Assembly (NCBI RefSeq): GCF_001424265.1
Contig: NZ_LMOV01000023.1
Coordinates: 1,292-65,291 of the forward strand
Reading direction: 5' to 3'
Length of the DNA stretch: 64,000 nt
From: Acidovorax sp. Leaf160
Lineage (GTDB): Bacteria > Pseudomonadota > Gammaproteobacteria > Burkholderiales > Burkholderiaceae_C
In this document: piece by piece, positions 17,592 through 28,380 of the stretch
Layout: every line of letters begins with the position of its first letter
Position numbering within the stretch: the stretch's first letter is position 1
Translations under genes and position numbers: made by a program
The notes under the pieces: model-generated
Told to the model about the DNA's origin: nothing
Database searches by the model: none
What the model saw: the letters and a program-made list of their open reading frames with translations, nothing else

Positions 17592-18758
17592 TCACTTCTT
17601 GTCGCCGCCAGGCACGTTGCCTTCCACGCCCTTGACGTAGAAGTTCAGGCCGCCCAGGAACTTGTCGTCCGCCACGGCGTCCTTGGCCAGCACTTCCTTG
17701 CCGTCCTGGCCGACGATGGGGCCCTTCCAGATCACGAAGCTGCCGTCCTTCAGGCCGTTCTTCACGGCTTCGACCTTGGCCTTGGTGTCGGCAGGCACGT
17801 CGTCGGCGATGGAGACGAGATCGATCGCGCCTTCCTTCACGCCCCACCAGCTCTGGCCGGTGGTCCACTTGCCGTCCAGCACGTCGCGGGTGGCCTTGAT
17901 GTAGTACGGGCCCCAGTTGATGATGGCCGATGCCAGGTGGGCCTTGGGGCCGTAGGCGGTCATGTCGCTGTCCCAGCCGAAGGCGCGCTTGCCCTTTTCC
18001 TGCGCGGTCTTCAGCACGGCGGGCGAATCGGTGTTCTGGAACAGCACGTCGGCGCCGCCGTTGATCAGCGAGGTGGCGGCTTCGGTTTCCTTCGGTGGGC
18101 TGAACCATTCGTTCACCCACACGACCTTGGTCTTGATGTTCGGGTTGACCGACTGCGCGCCCAGCGTGAAGCTGTTGATGTTGCGGATCACCTCGGGGAT
18201 CGGCACCGAACCCACCACGCCCAGCGTGTTGGTCTTGGTCATGGCGCCAGCGATCACGCCGGCCATGTAGGCGCCTTCATAGGTGCGGCTGTCGTAGGTG
18301 CGCACGTTGGCCGCGGTCTTGTAGCCGGTGGCGTGCTCGAACTTCACGTCGGCGAAGTCGGGGGCGATCTTCTGGATCGATTCCATGTAGCCGAACGTGG
18401 TGCCGAAGATCAGCTTGTTGCCCTGGCCGGCCATGTCGCGCAGCACGCGTTCGGCGTCGGCGGACTCGGGCACGCTTTCCACGAAGCTGGTGACGACCTT
18501 GTCGCCGAATTCCTTTTCGAGCGCCTTGCGGCCGTTGTCGTGGGCGAACGACCAGCCGCCGTCGCCGACCGGGCCGACGTAGGCGAATGCGATCTTCAGC
18601 GGCGTGTTGGCCGCAGCGGGCGCGGCAGCGGCGGCGGGCGCGGCGGCGGGGGCCGCGGCAGCGGGCTCCTCCTTCTTGCCGCAGCCCACCAGGGCGGCGG
18701 CAGCCACGGCGGACAGGGTCGCGGCCTGCAGGAAGGATCGTTTGGTCAGTTGGGTCAT
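17592..18758 (-). CDS. BMP-family nucleoside/purine ABC transporter, binding lipoprotein
   Basis: A 388-residue Bmp (basic membrane protein) family receptor, the PnrA/BmpA type that binds purine nucleosides. The start at 18758 opens a lipoprotein signal (SAVAAAALVGC, Cys at about 26), followed by a long Ala/Pro linker. Family marks: FAYVGPVGDGGWSFAHDNGR, FGTTFGYMESI, GVVGSVPIPEVIRNINSF and FGWDSDMTAYGP. It leads an operon with an ATPase and two permeases, although here it is the 3'-most gene, read after the permeases. A bidirectional terminator follows its stop. Uptake of purine nucleosides or bases fits adjacent xdhAB and the upstream adenine deaminase. Confidence 0.92.
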   Translation of the reverse strand: MTQLTKRSFLQAATLSAVAAAALVGCGKKEEPAAAAPAAAPAAAAAPAAANTPLKIAFAYVGPVGDGGWSFAHDNGRKALEKEFGDKVVTSFVESVPESADAERVLRDMAGQGNKLIFGTTFGYMESIQKIAPDFADVKFEHATGYKTAANVRTYDSRTYEGAYMAGVIAGAMTKTNTLGVVGSVPIPEVIRNINSFTLGAQSVNPNIKTKVVWVNEWFSPPKETEAATSLINGGADVLFQNTDSPAVLKTAQEKGKRAFGWDSDMTAYGPKAHLASAIINWGPYYIKATRDVLDGKWTTGQSWWGVKEGAIDLVSIADDVPADTKAKVEAVKNGLKDGSFVIWKGPIVGQDGKEVLAKDAVADDKFLGGLNFYVKGVEGNVPGGDKK

Positions 18759-18822
18759 GGCTTGTCTTTCTGGGAAGATCTCAATCGAAACGAAACAAAA
18801 AACGGCGAAACGGGGCGGCGGA

Positions 18823-19743
18823 TTATGAGCCGGCATAGAACGGCTTGCCCAGCGAGGCCGGCATGTTGGCGCGGATCCAGGCCGGGTTGCGCGAGATCAG
18901 CGCCAGCACCACGATGGTGGCCACATACGGCAGCATGCTGAGCAACTGGCTGGCCACCTGCACGCCGGATGCCTGCAGGTGGAACTGCAGCATCGTCACG
19001 CCGCCGAACAGATAGGCACCCAGCAATACCCGTGCCGGCCGCCAGGTGGCGAAAGTGGTGAGCGCCAGCGCGATCCAGCCGCGGCCTGCCACCATGCCTT
19101 CCACCCAGAGCGGCGTGTAGACCGTGGAGATGTAGGCCCCCGCCAGCCCGCAGAGCGCGCCGCCCGCCATCACCGCCAGCAGGCGGATACGCCGCACTGG
19201 ATAGCCCAGCGCATGGGCCGATTCGGGCGATTCGCCCACCGAGCGCAGCACCAGTCCGGCGCGCGAGCGGTAGAGGAACCACACCAGCGCCGCCACCAGC
19301 AGCATCGTCAGGTAGACCAGGGGGTGCTGGCGAAAGAGCGCCGGCCCGGCGAGCGGAATGTCGCCCAGCACGGGAATGGCGTAGCGCGGCAGCTCGGGCA
19401 GCTTGGCCTGCACGTAGCTGATGCCGGCGAAAGCCGAGAAACCCACGCCGAACAGGCTGAGCGCCAGGCCGGTGGCGTACTGGTTGGTGTTCAGCCAGAT
19501 CACCAGCACGCCGAACACGGCCGCCAGCAAGGCCCCCACCGCCATGCCGGCCGCAAAGCCCAGCCAGGTGTTGCCGGTGTGCACCACGGTGGCGAAGCCG
19601 GCGATGGCGGCGCAGAGCATCATGCCCTCGGCCCCCAGGTTGACGATGCCGGCCTTCTCGTTGATCAGCAGGCCGAGCGCGGCGATGGCCAGCACGGTGC
19701 CGGCGCTGAGCGTGGAGCCCAGCAGCAATGCGTAGGACTCCAT
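18823..19743 (-). CDS. Nucleoside ABC transporter permease (second subunit)
   Basis: A 306-residue inner-membrane permease of the BPD_transp_2 family (RbsC/YufQ type), with about eight to nine hydrophobic segments. The N-terminal GLLINEKAGIVNLGAEGMML motif and GESPESAHALGYPVRRIRLLAV loop are typical of the nucleoside-importer subunit paired with Bmp receptors. Its ATG shares one base with the stop of the other permease (TGATG at 19743), showing tight coupling. A 64-bp gap separates it from the binding-protein gene. Confidence 0.92.
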   Translation of the reverse strand: MESYALLLGSTLSAGTVLAIAALGLLINEKAGIVNLGAEGMMLCAAIAGFATVVHTGNTWLGFAAGMAVGALLAAVFGVLVIWLNTNQYATGLALSLFGVGFSAFAGISYVQAKLPELPRYAIPVLGDIPLAGPALFRQHPLVYLTMLLVAALVWFLYRSRAGLVLRSVGESPESAHALGYPVRRIRLLAVMAGGALCGLAGAYISTVYTPLWVEGMVAGRGWIALALTTFATWRPARVLLGAYLFGGVTMLQFHLQASGVQVASQLLSMLPYVATIVVLALISRNPAWIRANMPASLGKPFYAGS

Positions 19744-20814
19744 CAGCGGGCTCCTGGTTGGGGGGATGCGCCGACCCAGCGGACGCGGTAGGCGATGAGC
19801 GTGTCGCAGGCCAGCAGCGTGAATAGAAGCAGGCCCTGGAAGACGCCGGTGAGCGACTTGGGCAGCCCCAGGCGTGACTGCGCCAGCTCTCCGCCGATGT
19901 AGAACATGCTCATCAGGATGGCCGAGAACACCATGCCGACCGGATGCAGCCGCCCGACGAAGGCGACGATGATGGCGGCAAAACCGTAGCCGGCCGGCAC
20001 GTAGGGCGTGAGCTGGCCGATCGGGCCGGCCACTTCCAGGGCGCCCGCCAGGCCGGCAGCGCCGCCGGAGATCAGCAGCGCCGTCCAGAGCGCCCGCCGC
20101 GACGAGAAGCCCGCGTAGCGTGCTGCCGCGGGCGCGAGCCCCCCGACCTGCAGCGCGAAGCCGGCGCGGGTGCGGAACAGGAACACCCAGAGCGCCGCCG
20201 CCGCCGCCAGCGCGATCGGCAGCCCGATGCTCAGCCGCGAGCCCTGCATCAGACGGGGGATCTGCGTCACGCGCTCGAAGGTCTTGGTCTGCGGGAAGTT
20301 GTAGCCCATCGGGTCCTTCCACGGGCCGTAGACCAGGTAGCCCAGCAGCAGCGTGGCGACGTAGACCAGCATCAGGCTGACCAGGATCTCGTTGGCGTTG
20401 AACCGGTCGCGCAACAGCGCCGTGATGCCGGCCCAGAACATGCCGCCCAGCACGCCGGCCAAGAGGATGGCCAGGACGATCCACGGGCCGGTGGTCTTGT
20501 CGGCCATCAGGGCGATGCCGCCTGCCGCCACCGCGCCGATGACGAACTGCCCTTCGGCGCCGATGTTCCAGACGTTGGAGCGGAAGCACACGGCCAGCCC
20601 CAGCGCGATGAGCAAGAGCGGCGTGGCCTTGACCATCAGTTCGCCGATGGCATACGGCGACTTGATGGGCTCCCAGAAGAAGATCTGCAGGCCGCGCACC
20701 GGGTCCTTGCCCAGCGCGGCGAAGAGTGCCACGCCGATCAGCACCGTGACGACCAGCGCCAGCAGCGGCGAGCCGTAGGTCCACCAGCGCGACGCCTGCG
20801 GACGGGGTTCGAGC

Positions 20815-20822
<8 letters not shown>
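19743..20822 (-). CDS. Nucleoside ABC transporter permease (first subunit)
   Basis: A 359-residue BPD_transp_2 permease (YufP type) with an extra N-terminal membrane segment. The conserved NVWNIGAEGQFVIGAVAAGG and RDRFNANEILVSLMLVYVA regions, and the GGLAPAAARYAGFSSRR cytoplasmic loop that contacts the ATPase, are present. It forms a heterodimeric channel with the 306-residue permease. Its start lies 8 bp inside the end of the ATPase gene, so the operon order is ATPase, permease 1, permease 2, receptor. Confidence 0.92.
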
Positions 20823-22413
<1,591 letters not shown>

Positions 22414-22492
22414 GGGGGCGATTGTGGCTTAAGTTCTGCGGGGATCCGTGCGGCCGAACCCGCATTCCGCGCTGGCGGAACGGGCACGGCCA

Positions 22493-22509
22493 GCTATGTT
22501 TTTCGTAGC
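22493..22509. repeat. Small hairpin GCTATG-TTTTT-CGTAGC at the end of the LysR gene
   Basis: A short inverted repeat with one mismatch and a T5 loop, containing the LysR stop codon (22494-22496). It resembles the hairpin at 5794-5814 and may act as a weak terminator between the LysR gene and the ABC operon, or be a degenerate dispersed repeat. Confidence 0.4.
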
Positions 22510-23426
22510 GATGCAGCCACCGCCTTGACGCTTTCGCGCAGCCACAGCGCCGCCGCCGAATGGTGCGAACGGGCATGCCAGAGCTGGTAGTACATCAGGC
22601 GGGGAAAGGCGATCGGCGGCGGCAGCACGGCCAGCGGCAGGCGCTCGGTGAACCGCTCGCAGAACTGCCGGCCGGTGGTCAGCACAAGCAAGCTGGATGC
22701 CACCATGTCCGGGATCAGGCTGAAATGCGCGCAGCGGGCGGCGATGCGCCGGCTGAGCCCTTGGGCGTCGAGGTGGGCGTCGATCACGCCGCGCGCGCCC
22801 GGGTGGGTCGGCGTGGGCGCGATGTGCTCGGCGGCCAGCCATTCCTCGGCCGTCCAGCCGCGCCGCACGGCCGGGTGCCCGGCAGCCACCAGGCAGACCA
22901 CCTCGTCGCCGAAGAGGCGCGCCATGTGCAGGTCTTCGGGCGGCTGGGGCCAGTTGCCGATGACCACGTCCACCTCGCCCTGCTCCAGGTGCGCGTGGTA
23001 GTGCGCGTCGGCCGACAGGGGCAGCACCTCGACCGGGCAAAGCGGCGCTTCGGCCTTGATGTGGGCCACCAGGCGCGGCAGGAAGAGCGGGTCGAGGTAG
23101 TCGCTGGCGGCGATGCGGAAGGTGCGGGTGGCGGTGCGGGCATCGAAGCCGCGCGCGTCGGAAAAGAGCGCCTCGGCGGAACGCAGGATGGCCCCGGCCG
23201 GCGCCACCATGCGCAGCGCCGCGTCGGTGGGCTGCATGCCGGTGCCCGAGCGCACCAGCAGCGGATCGCCCGCCAGCCCGCGCAGGCGGCGCAGCGCGGC
23301 CGACACCGCCGGCTGGTGCATGCCCAGCCTGACGGCCGCCCGGGAAACGCTGCGTTCGGTTAGCACGGTATGCAACACCCTGATGAGATGAAGGTCGATC
23401 TTGTCGAAGAGGGCTTGGTCTCGCAT
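22494..23426 (-). CDS. LysR-family transcriptional regulator (purine module)
   Basis: A 310-residue LysR protein of the NodD/SyrM-like branch: helix-turn-helix in residues about 8-66 (SVSRAAVRLGMHQPAVSAALRRLR) and an effector-binding domain from about 95. It lies divergently from xdhAB (293-bp intergenic) and in tandem before the nucleoside ABC operon, so it probably controls purine uptake and oxidation. An inverted repeat, CATAC-N8-GTATG, lies 21 bases upstream of its start. The ligand (a purine or urate) is inferred. Confidence 0.92.
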   Translation of the reverse strand: MRDQALFDKIDLHLIRVLHTVLTERSVSRAAVRLGMHQPAVSAALRRLRGLAGDPLLVRSGTGMQPTDAALRMVAPAGAILRSAEALFSDARGFDARTATRTFRIAASDYLDPLFLPRLVAHIKAEAPLCPVEVLPLSADAHYHAHLEQGEVDVVIGNWPQPPEDLHMARLFGDEVVCLVAAGHPAVRRGWTAEEWLAAEHIAPTPTHPGARGVIDAHLDAQGLSRRIAARCAHFSLIPDMVASSLLVLTTGRQFCERFTERLPLAVLPPPIAFPRLMYYQLWHARSHHSAAALWLRESVKAVAASLRKT

Positions 23427-23446
23427 ACCGGCAGATGCATTCCTGT

Positions 23447-23464
23447 CATACGGCGGCGCGTATG
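23447..23464. promoter_or_regulatory. Candidate LysR binding site (CATAC-N8-GTATG)
   Basis: A perfect 5-bp inverted repeat in the divergent lysR-xdhA region, close to the LysR start codon at 23426. LysR proteins bind interrupted dyads containing ATAC/GTAT-like arms and commonly autoregulate from such positions. Binding is inference. Confidence 0.4.
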
Positions 23465-23719
23465 CCGCCCGGCGTCGTTTGCCGCAGCATGGCGGGGCCT
23501 GCGCGTGGCGCGCGCCGGCGGCGGGCCGTCACGGCGTGTCGAAAGTGGGTGGCAGCGACTGTACACCGCACCTGTCCGCACCTCGCACCCCGCCGGCCGC
23601 GGCGACCGGGACGGCCGGCACGCGCCGTGCTTTTCTTTTGCCCGCCGCAGGCCACAATCACGAAGAACCCGGCCCGCGCAACCCATGGCCATCACGACAC
23701 AACCAGGCGCCCACCCCGC

Positions 23720-25312
23720 ATGACCCCCCTACCCACCCGCCCCATCCGCTTCATCCGCCGCGGCCAGCCCCAGGTGCTGCACGGCGTGCCGCCCGACCGC
23801 ACGCTGCTGGAGGTGCTGCGCGAAGACCTGGGCGCCACCGGCACCAAGGAAGGCTGCGGCGAAGGCGACTGCGGCGCCTGCACGGTGGTGCTGGGCGAGG
23901 CGCGCGACGGCCGGGTGCACTACCAGGCCATCAACAGCTGCATCCGGCTGGCGCACTCCATCGACGGCATGGCGCTGTGGACGGTCGAAGACCTGACGGC
24001 CGACCCGCTGATCCAGCCGGCCGCGCCGACCGGTGGCGCCAGCACGCCGGCCGCCGACCCCGCCGCCGGCACCCTGCACCCGGCCCAGGAGGCACTGGTG
24101 CAGTGCCACGGCTCGCAGTGCGGGTTCTGCACCCCCGGCTTCGTGATGAGCCTCTTCGGCATGTACCAGAACCATGTGTGCGAAGGACGCACGATCACCC
24201 GCGCGCTGGCGGCCGAGGAGCTGTCCGGCAACCTGTGCCGCTGCACCGGCTACCGGCCCATCCTGGATGCGGCCGAGCAGATGCAGTCGCTGCCCGGCGT
24301 GCAGGTCGATGCCCCGCTTTTGCTACAAAAACTGGAGCAGCTGGCCCTGGAGGGATCGGCGCCGGAAGCCCATTCGACCTACATCGCCCCGACGACGCTC
24401 GAAGAACTGCTGGCCGCCCGGGCCGCCTGCCCCGGCGCGCAGGTCGTGGCCGGCACCACGGACGTCGGCCTCTGGGTCACCAAGCAGCATCGCCAGTTCG
24501 CGCAGGTACTGGACGTGACCCGGGCCGCGCCGCTGCGCCGCATCGACGAGGCAGGCGGCATGCTGCGCATCGGCGCGGCGGCCTCGCTGGCCGATGCCTT
24601 CAAGGCGCTCTGCACCCACTGGCCGCAGCTGCACGGCTTCGCCACGCGCTTCGCCGGGCTGCCGGTGCGCAATTCCGGCACGCTGGGCGGCAACGTCGCC
24701 AACGGCTCGCCCATCGGCGACTCGATGCCGCTGCTGATCGCGCTGGGCGCCCAGGTGGTGCTGGCCAGCGTGCAGGGCGAACGCACGCTGGCGCTGGAAG
24801 ACCTCTACACCGGCTACCGCCAGAACTTGATGGCCGCCGACGAATTGCTCGTGCGCATCGACGTGCCGCTGCCTGAGGCCGGTGCGCGGCTGGCGGCCTA
24901 CAAGGTGTCCAAACGCTTCGACGACGACATCTCCGCGGTCTGCCTGGTGCTGCATCTGCAGGTGGCAGACGGCCGCGTGACCGCGGCCCGCATCGGCGCG
25001 GGCGGTGTGGCGGCCACGCCGGCACGGGCGCGCCAGACCGAAGCCGCCCTGGTGGGCCAGCCGTGGACGGCCGCCACCCTGCAGCAGGCGGCTGGCGTGC
25101 TGCAGGCCGAATTCAGCCCCATCTCCGACATGCGGGCCAGCGGCGAATACCGCCGCACGGTGCTGGGCGCGTTGATGGAGCGCTTCTGGCGCGAAAGCCC
25201 GGAAGGCGCGAAGGACAGCGCGCACCCGATATCGCTGGAGCAACTGCACGCGCAGCGCCCCGGCCTGCTGGCAGCGTCCGCGCCCGCCCGCACCCCGGAG
25301 GTGGCAGCATGA
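23720..25312 (+). CDS. xdhA: Xanthine dehydrogenase, Fe-S/FAD subunit
   Basis: A 530-residue subunit of the molybdenum enzyme that oxidises hypoxanthine to xanthine and urate. The N-terminal plant-type [2Fe-2S] cluster uses Cys46, Cys51 and Cys54 (CGEGDCGACTVV). The second [2Fe-2S] domain has CHGSQCGFCTPGF and NLCRCTGYRPI. The FAD-binding domain follows from about residue 215 (VVAGTTDVGLWVTKQ; NSGTLGGNVANGSPIGDSMP) with a CO-dehydrogenase flavoprotein C-terminal domain. The ATG at 23720 was chosen because it begins the conserved region; the frame stays open far upstream only because of GC content. It overlaps xdhB by 4 bp. Confidence 0.95.
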   Translation: MTPLPTRPIRFIRRGQPQVLHGVPPDRTLLEVLREDLGATGTKEGCGEGDCGACTVVLGEARDGRVHYQAINSCIRLAHSIDGMALWTVEDLTADPLIQPAAPTGGASTPAADPAAGTLHPAQEALVQCHGSQCGFCTPGFVMSLFGMYQNHVCEGRTITRALAAEELSGNLCRCTGYRPILDAAEQMQSLPGVQVDAPLLLQKLEQLALEGSAPEAHSTYIAPTTLEELLAARAACPGAQVVAGTTDVGLWVTKQHRQFAQVLDVTRAAPLRRIDEAGGMLRIGAAASLADAFKALCTHWPQLHGFATRFAGLPVRNSGTLGGNVANGSPIGDSMPLLIALGAQVVLASVQGERTLALEDLYTGYRQNLMAADELLVRIDVPLPEAGARLAAYKVSKRFDDDISAVCLVLHLQVADGRVTAARIGAGGVAATPARARQTEAALVGQPWTAATLQQAAGVLQAEFSPISDMRASGEYRRTVLGALMERFWRESPEGAKDSAHPISLEQLHAQRPGLLAASAPARTPEVAA

Positions 25313-27717
25313 AACCCCACGCCACCCCCCTGAGCCGCGACGCGGGCGACGACCCCGTCGCCGCGCGCGCCGACGCACAAGGCGCTGCCGGCCCGATGGC
25401 CGCCCAGCCCCCGGTTCCGGCCAGCGCACCAGCGCAGGAAAACGCCATGGGCCGCTCGCACCCGCACGAAAGCGCGCGCGCCCAGGTCGCCGGCCTGGCG
25501 CATTACATCGACGACCTGCCCGAGCTGAAGGGCACGCTCTACGCCGCGCCCATCCTGTCGCCGGTGGCGCACGGCCGCCTGAACGCGGTGCGCACCGACG
25601 CGGCCCTGTCGCTGCCCGGCGTGCGCGGCGTGGTGCTGGCCGCCGATGTGCCGGGCGACAAGCTGCTGGCCGCCTTCGCGCACGACGAACCCGTCTTCGC
25701 CATCGATACCGTGCAGCACGTGGGCCAGGTGGTGGGCCTGGTGGTGGCCGAATCGGTGATGCAGGCGCGCCGCGCGGCCCGCCTGGTCACGCTCGACATC
25801 ACGCCCCTGCCCGCCGTGCTGACGGTGCAGGACGCGCTGGCGCAGGCAAGCTATGTGCTGCCGCCCGTCTTCGTGCGGCGCGGCGACGCGCCCGCCGCGC
25901 TGGCCCGCGCCCCGCATCGCCTGCAGGGCGCCTTCGAGGTCGGCGGGCAGGAACATTTCTACCTGGAAGGCCAGATCGCCTATGCCGTGCCGCTGGAGCA
26001 GCGGCAGTGGTCCATCCATTCCAGCACCCAGCACCCAGGCGAGGTGCAGCACTGGGTGGCTCACGCGCTGGGCCTGGACAACCATGCCGTGCGGGTCGAA
26101 TGCCGGCGCATGGGCGGCGGCTTCGGCGGCAAGGAGACGCAGGCCGGCCACCTGGCCGTGTGGGCGGCGGTGGCCGCGCACAAGCTGGGCCGGCCGGTCA
26201 AGCTGCGGCTGGACCGCGAAGACGACTTCATGGTCACCGGCAAGCGCCACCCCTTCGCCTACGAATACGACGTGGGCTATGGCGACGATGGGCGCATCAC
26301 CGGCCTGAAGCTGCAGATGGCCGCCAACTGCGGCTTCTCGGCCGACCTCTCGGGGCCGGTGGCCGACCGCGCCGTGTTCCACGCGGACAACGCCTACTTC
26401 CTCGAAGACGTGGAGATCGCCTCGTACCGCTGCAAGACGAACACGCAGAGCCACACGGCCTTCCGGGGCTTCGGCGGGCCGCAGGGCGTGATCGTCATCG
26501 AGGCCATCCTGGGCGACATCGCCCGTGCCCTGGGCCGCGACGCGCTGGACGTGCGCCTGGCCAACCTCTACGGCACCACCGATCGCAACGTCACCCACTA
26601 CCAGATGCCGGTGGAGGACAACATCCTGCACGACCTGCTACCAGAACTGGAGCAGACGGCGCAATACCGGCAAAGGCAGGCGGCCATTTCGGCATGGAAT
26701 GCGGACAGCCCCGTGCTGAAACGGGGCCTGGCCCTCACGCCGGTCAAGTTCGGCATCAGCTTCACTGCCACGCTGTTCAACCAGGCCGGGGCGCTGGTGC
26801 ACGTCTATACCGACGGCAGCGTGCAGGTGAACCACGGCGGCACCGAGATGGGCCAGGGCCTGCACACCAAGGTGGCGCAGATCGTGGCCGACGAGCTAGG
26901 CGTGCCGATGGCGCGGGTGCTGGTCACCGCCAGCGACACGGCCAAGGTGCCCAACGCCAGCGCCACGGCCGCCTCCAGCGGCACCGACCTGAACGGCCGC
27001 GCCGCGCAGTTCGCCGCGCGGCACGTGCGCGACAACCTGGCCGCGTTCGTCTGCGGGCTGGACGGCTGCGGCGCGGGCTCCATCCGCTTCGCGGGCGGGC
27101 GCGTCATCTCGCCCACCCAGGAGCGCGACTGGGACGAGGTGGTCAAGGCGGCCTACGCCAACCGCATCCAGCTCTGGAGCGATGGCTTCTACCGCACGCC
27201 GAAGATCCACTACGACAAGGCCACGCTGACCGGCCGGCCCTTCTACTACTTCGCCTACGGCGCGGCCTGCACCGAGGTCGCCATCGACACGCTGACCGGC
27301 GAATCGCGCGTGCTGGCGGTGGATATCCTCCACGACGTGGGCCGCAGCATCAACCCGGCCATCGACATCGGCCAGATCGAGGGCGGCTTCGTGCAGGGCA
27401 TGGGCTGGCTCACCACCGAGCAGCTGGTGTGGAACGACAAGGGCGTGCTGTCCACCCACGCGCCCAGCACGTACAAGATACCGGCCACCGGCGACGTTCC
27501 CGCCCGCTTCAAGGTGGACCTGTGGCACGAGGCCAACCGCGAAGACAACGTGGGCGGCAGCAAGGCCGTGGGCGAGCCGCCCTTCATGCTGGCCATCAGC
27601 GTGTACGAGGCCCTGCGCAATGCCGTGGCAGCAGCGCGCGGCGGCGACGCGCCGGTGCAGCTGCAGGCCCCTGCCACGGCAGAGAACGTGCTGCGTGCAT
27701 TGGGCCGGCTGGGATGA
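25309..27717 (+). CDS. xdhB: Xanthine dehydrogenase, molybdopterin-binding subunit
   Basis: An 802-residue catalytic subunit binding the Mo-molybdopterin cofactor. An extra Ala/Pro-rich N-terminus (about 1-48) precedes the conserved GRSHPHESARAQVAGLAHYIDDLPE. Motifs: GGQEHFYLEGQIAYA (substrate-channel Glu region), MGGGFGGKE (Mo-cofactor), FRGFGGPQG (Arg of the active site), NHGGTEMGQGLHTK, and the C-terminal KAVGEPPFML containing the catalytic Glu. It forms an alpha2-beta2 enzyme with XdhA. The usual maturation partner xdhC does not follow; the next gene is on the other strand. A GC-rich hairpin (27793-27824) lies downstream. Confidence 0.95.
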   Translation: MKPHATPLSRDAGDDPVAARADAQGAAGPMAAQPPVPASAPAQENAMGRSHPHESARAQVAGLAHYIDDLPELKGTLYAAPILSPVAHGRLNAVRTDAALSLPGVRGVVLAADVPGDKLLAAFAHDEPVFAIDTVQHVGQVVGLVVAESVMQARRAARLVTLDITPLPAVLTVQDALAQASYVLPPVFVRRGDAPAALARAPHRLQGAFEVGGQEHFYLEGQIAYAVPLEQRQWSIHSSTQHPGEVQHWVAHALGLDNHAVRVECRRMGGGFGGKETQAGHLAVWAAVAAHKLGRPVKLRLDREDDFMVTGKRHPFAYEYDVGYGDDGRITGLKLQMAANCGFSADLSGPVADRAVFHADNAYFLEDVEIASYRCKTNTQSHTAFRGFGGPQGVIVIEAILGDIARALGRDALDVRLANLYGTTDRNVTHYQMPVEDNILHDLLPELEQTAQYRQRQAAISAWNADSPVLKRGLALTPVKFGISFTATLFNQAGALVHVYTDGSVQVNHGGTEMGQGLHTKVAQIVADELGVPMARVLVTASDTAKVPNASATAASSGTDLNGRAAQFAARHVRDNLAAFVCGLDGCGAGSIRFAGGRVISPTQERDWDEVVKAAYANRIQLWSDGFYRTPKIHYDKATLTGRPFYYFAYGAACTEVAIDTLTGESRVLAVDILHDVGRSINPAIDIGQIEGGFVQGMGWLTTEQLVWNDKGVLSTHAPSTYKIPATGDVPARFKVDLWHEANREDNVGGSKAVGEPPFMLAISVYEALRNAVAAARGGDAPVQLQAPATAENVLRALGRLG

Positions 27718-27792
27718 CGCTTCGGGCTGGGGCGGTGACGGGAACCGCTCCGCTCCGGTCGGCCTGCCCGCGCCCTTCACCCTGCGCTGTGA

Positions 27793-27824
27793 GGGCGGCT
27801 GCGGCGCTGGAGCGCCAGCCGCCC
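27793..27824. terminator. GC-rich hairpin between convergent genes
   Basis: GGGCGGCTG and CAGCCGCCC are exactly complementary, and an inner GGCGCT/AGCGCC extends the stem. There is no T run, so it may be a Rho-independent-like stop or an mRNA 3'-end stabiliser for xdhB and the convergent gene at 27869. Confidence 0.45.
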
Positions 27825-27868
27825 CGGCGGCCTGCTGCCCGGCCCAGCGAAGCCCGCCCCGCCCACCC

Positions 27869-28345
27869 CTAGCGCCGTTGCCGGCTCCACGCCGCGAACA
27901 GCGCCCCGCCCAGTCCGCTGCCGATGGCCATGCACCCCAGCCCCACCCACGTGCGTGTGGCATAGATCAGCACCGGCATGGGCGCCACGGCATCGACCAT
28001 CCGGACGGCGGCGACGAGCCCGGCCGTGGCGGCCAGCGCGTACAGCGCGGTGCGCCAGGCCGGCCTTCGCGCCGACAGCCAGGCGGCCACCGCGAATGCG
28101 GGCAGCCAGCCGGCCAGCACGATGCCGGCATAGACCGGGCCGAAGCCCGCCAGATCCTGCGCCGTGGTGAGTGCACGCGTGGCCAATGGAAGCTCCACGC
28201 CCAGCCCGGTCACGGCCGCCAGATTGAACTGCGTCTGCACCAGCGTGCCCCACACAGTGGCGAACAGCAGGGCCAGGCCGAACGCCGCGAGCCGCCGTGG
28301 CCAGGCGACGGGTGCGGGAGGAAAACCGGCGGCAACAAGGGGCAT
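27869..28345 (-). CDS. Small membrane protein of unknown function
   Basis: A 158-residue protein with about four hydrophobic segments: LAAFGLALLFATVWGTLVQTQ, FGPVYAGIVLAGWLPAFAVA, TALYALAATAGLVAAVRMV and a C-terminal GLGCMAIGSGLGGALFAAW. The ATG at 28345 starts just before the first segment; the longer open frame upstream is antisense to the sugar dehydrogenase gene. No catalytic motif is recognised. It is transcribed divergently from the PQQ-type dehydrogenase (35 bp between starts) and convergent with xdhB, so no functional link is clear. Confidence 0.72.
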   Translation of the reverse strand: MPLVAAGFPPAPVAWPRRLAAFGLALLFATVWGTLVQTQFNLAAVTGLGVELPLATRALTTAQDLAGFGPVYAGIVLAGWLPAFAVAAWLSARRPAWRTALYALAATAGLVAAVRMVDAVAPMPVLIYATRTWVGLGCMAIGSGLGGALFAAWSRQRR

Positions 28346-28380
28346 GGCGGGGAGACGGGGAGCTGGTCGATACTTCCGCC

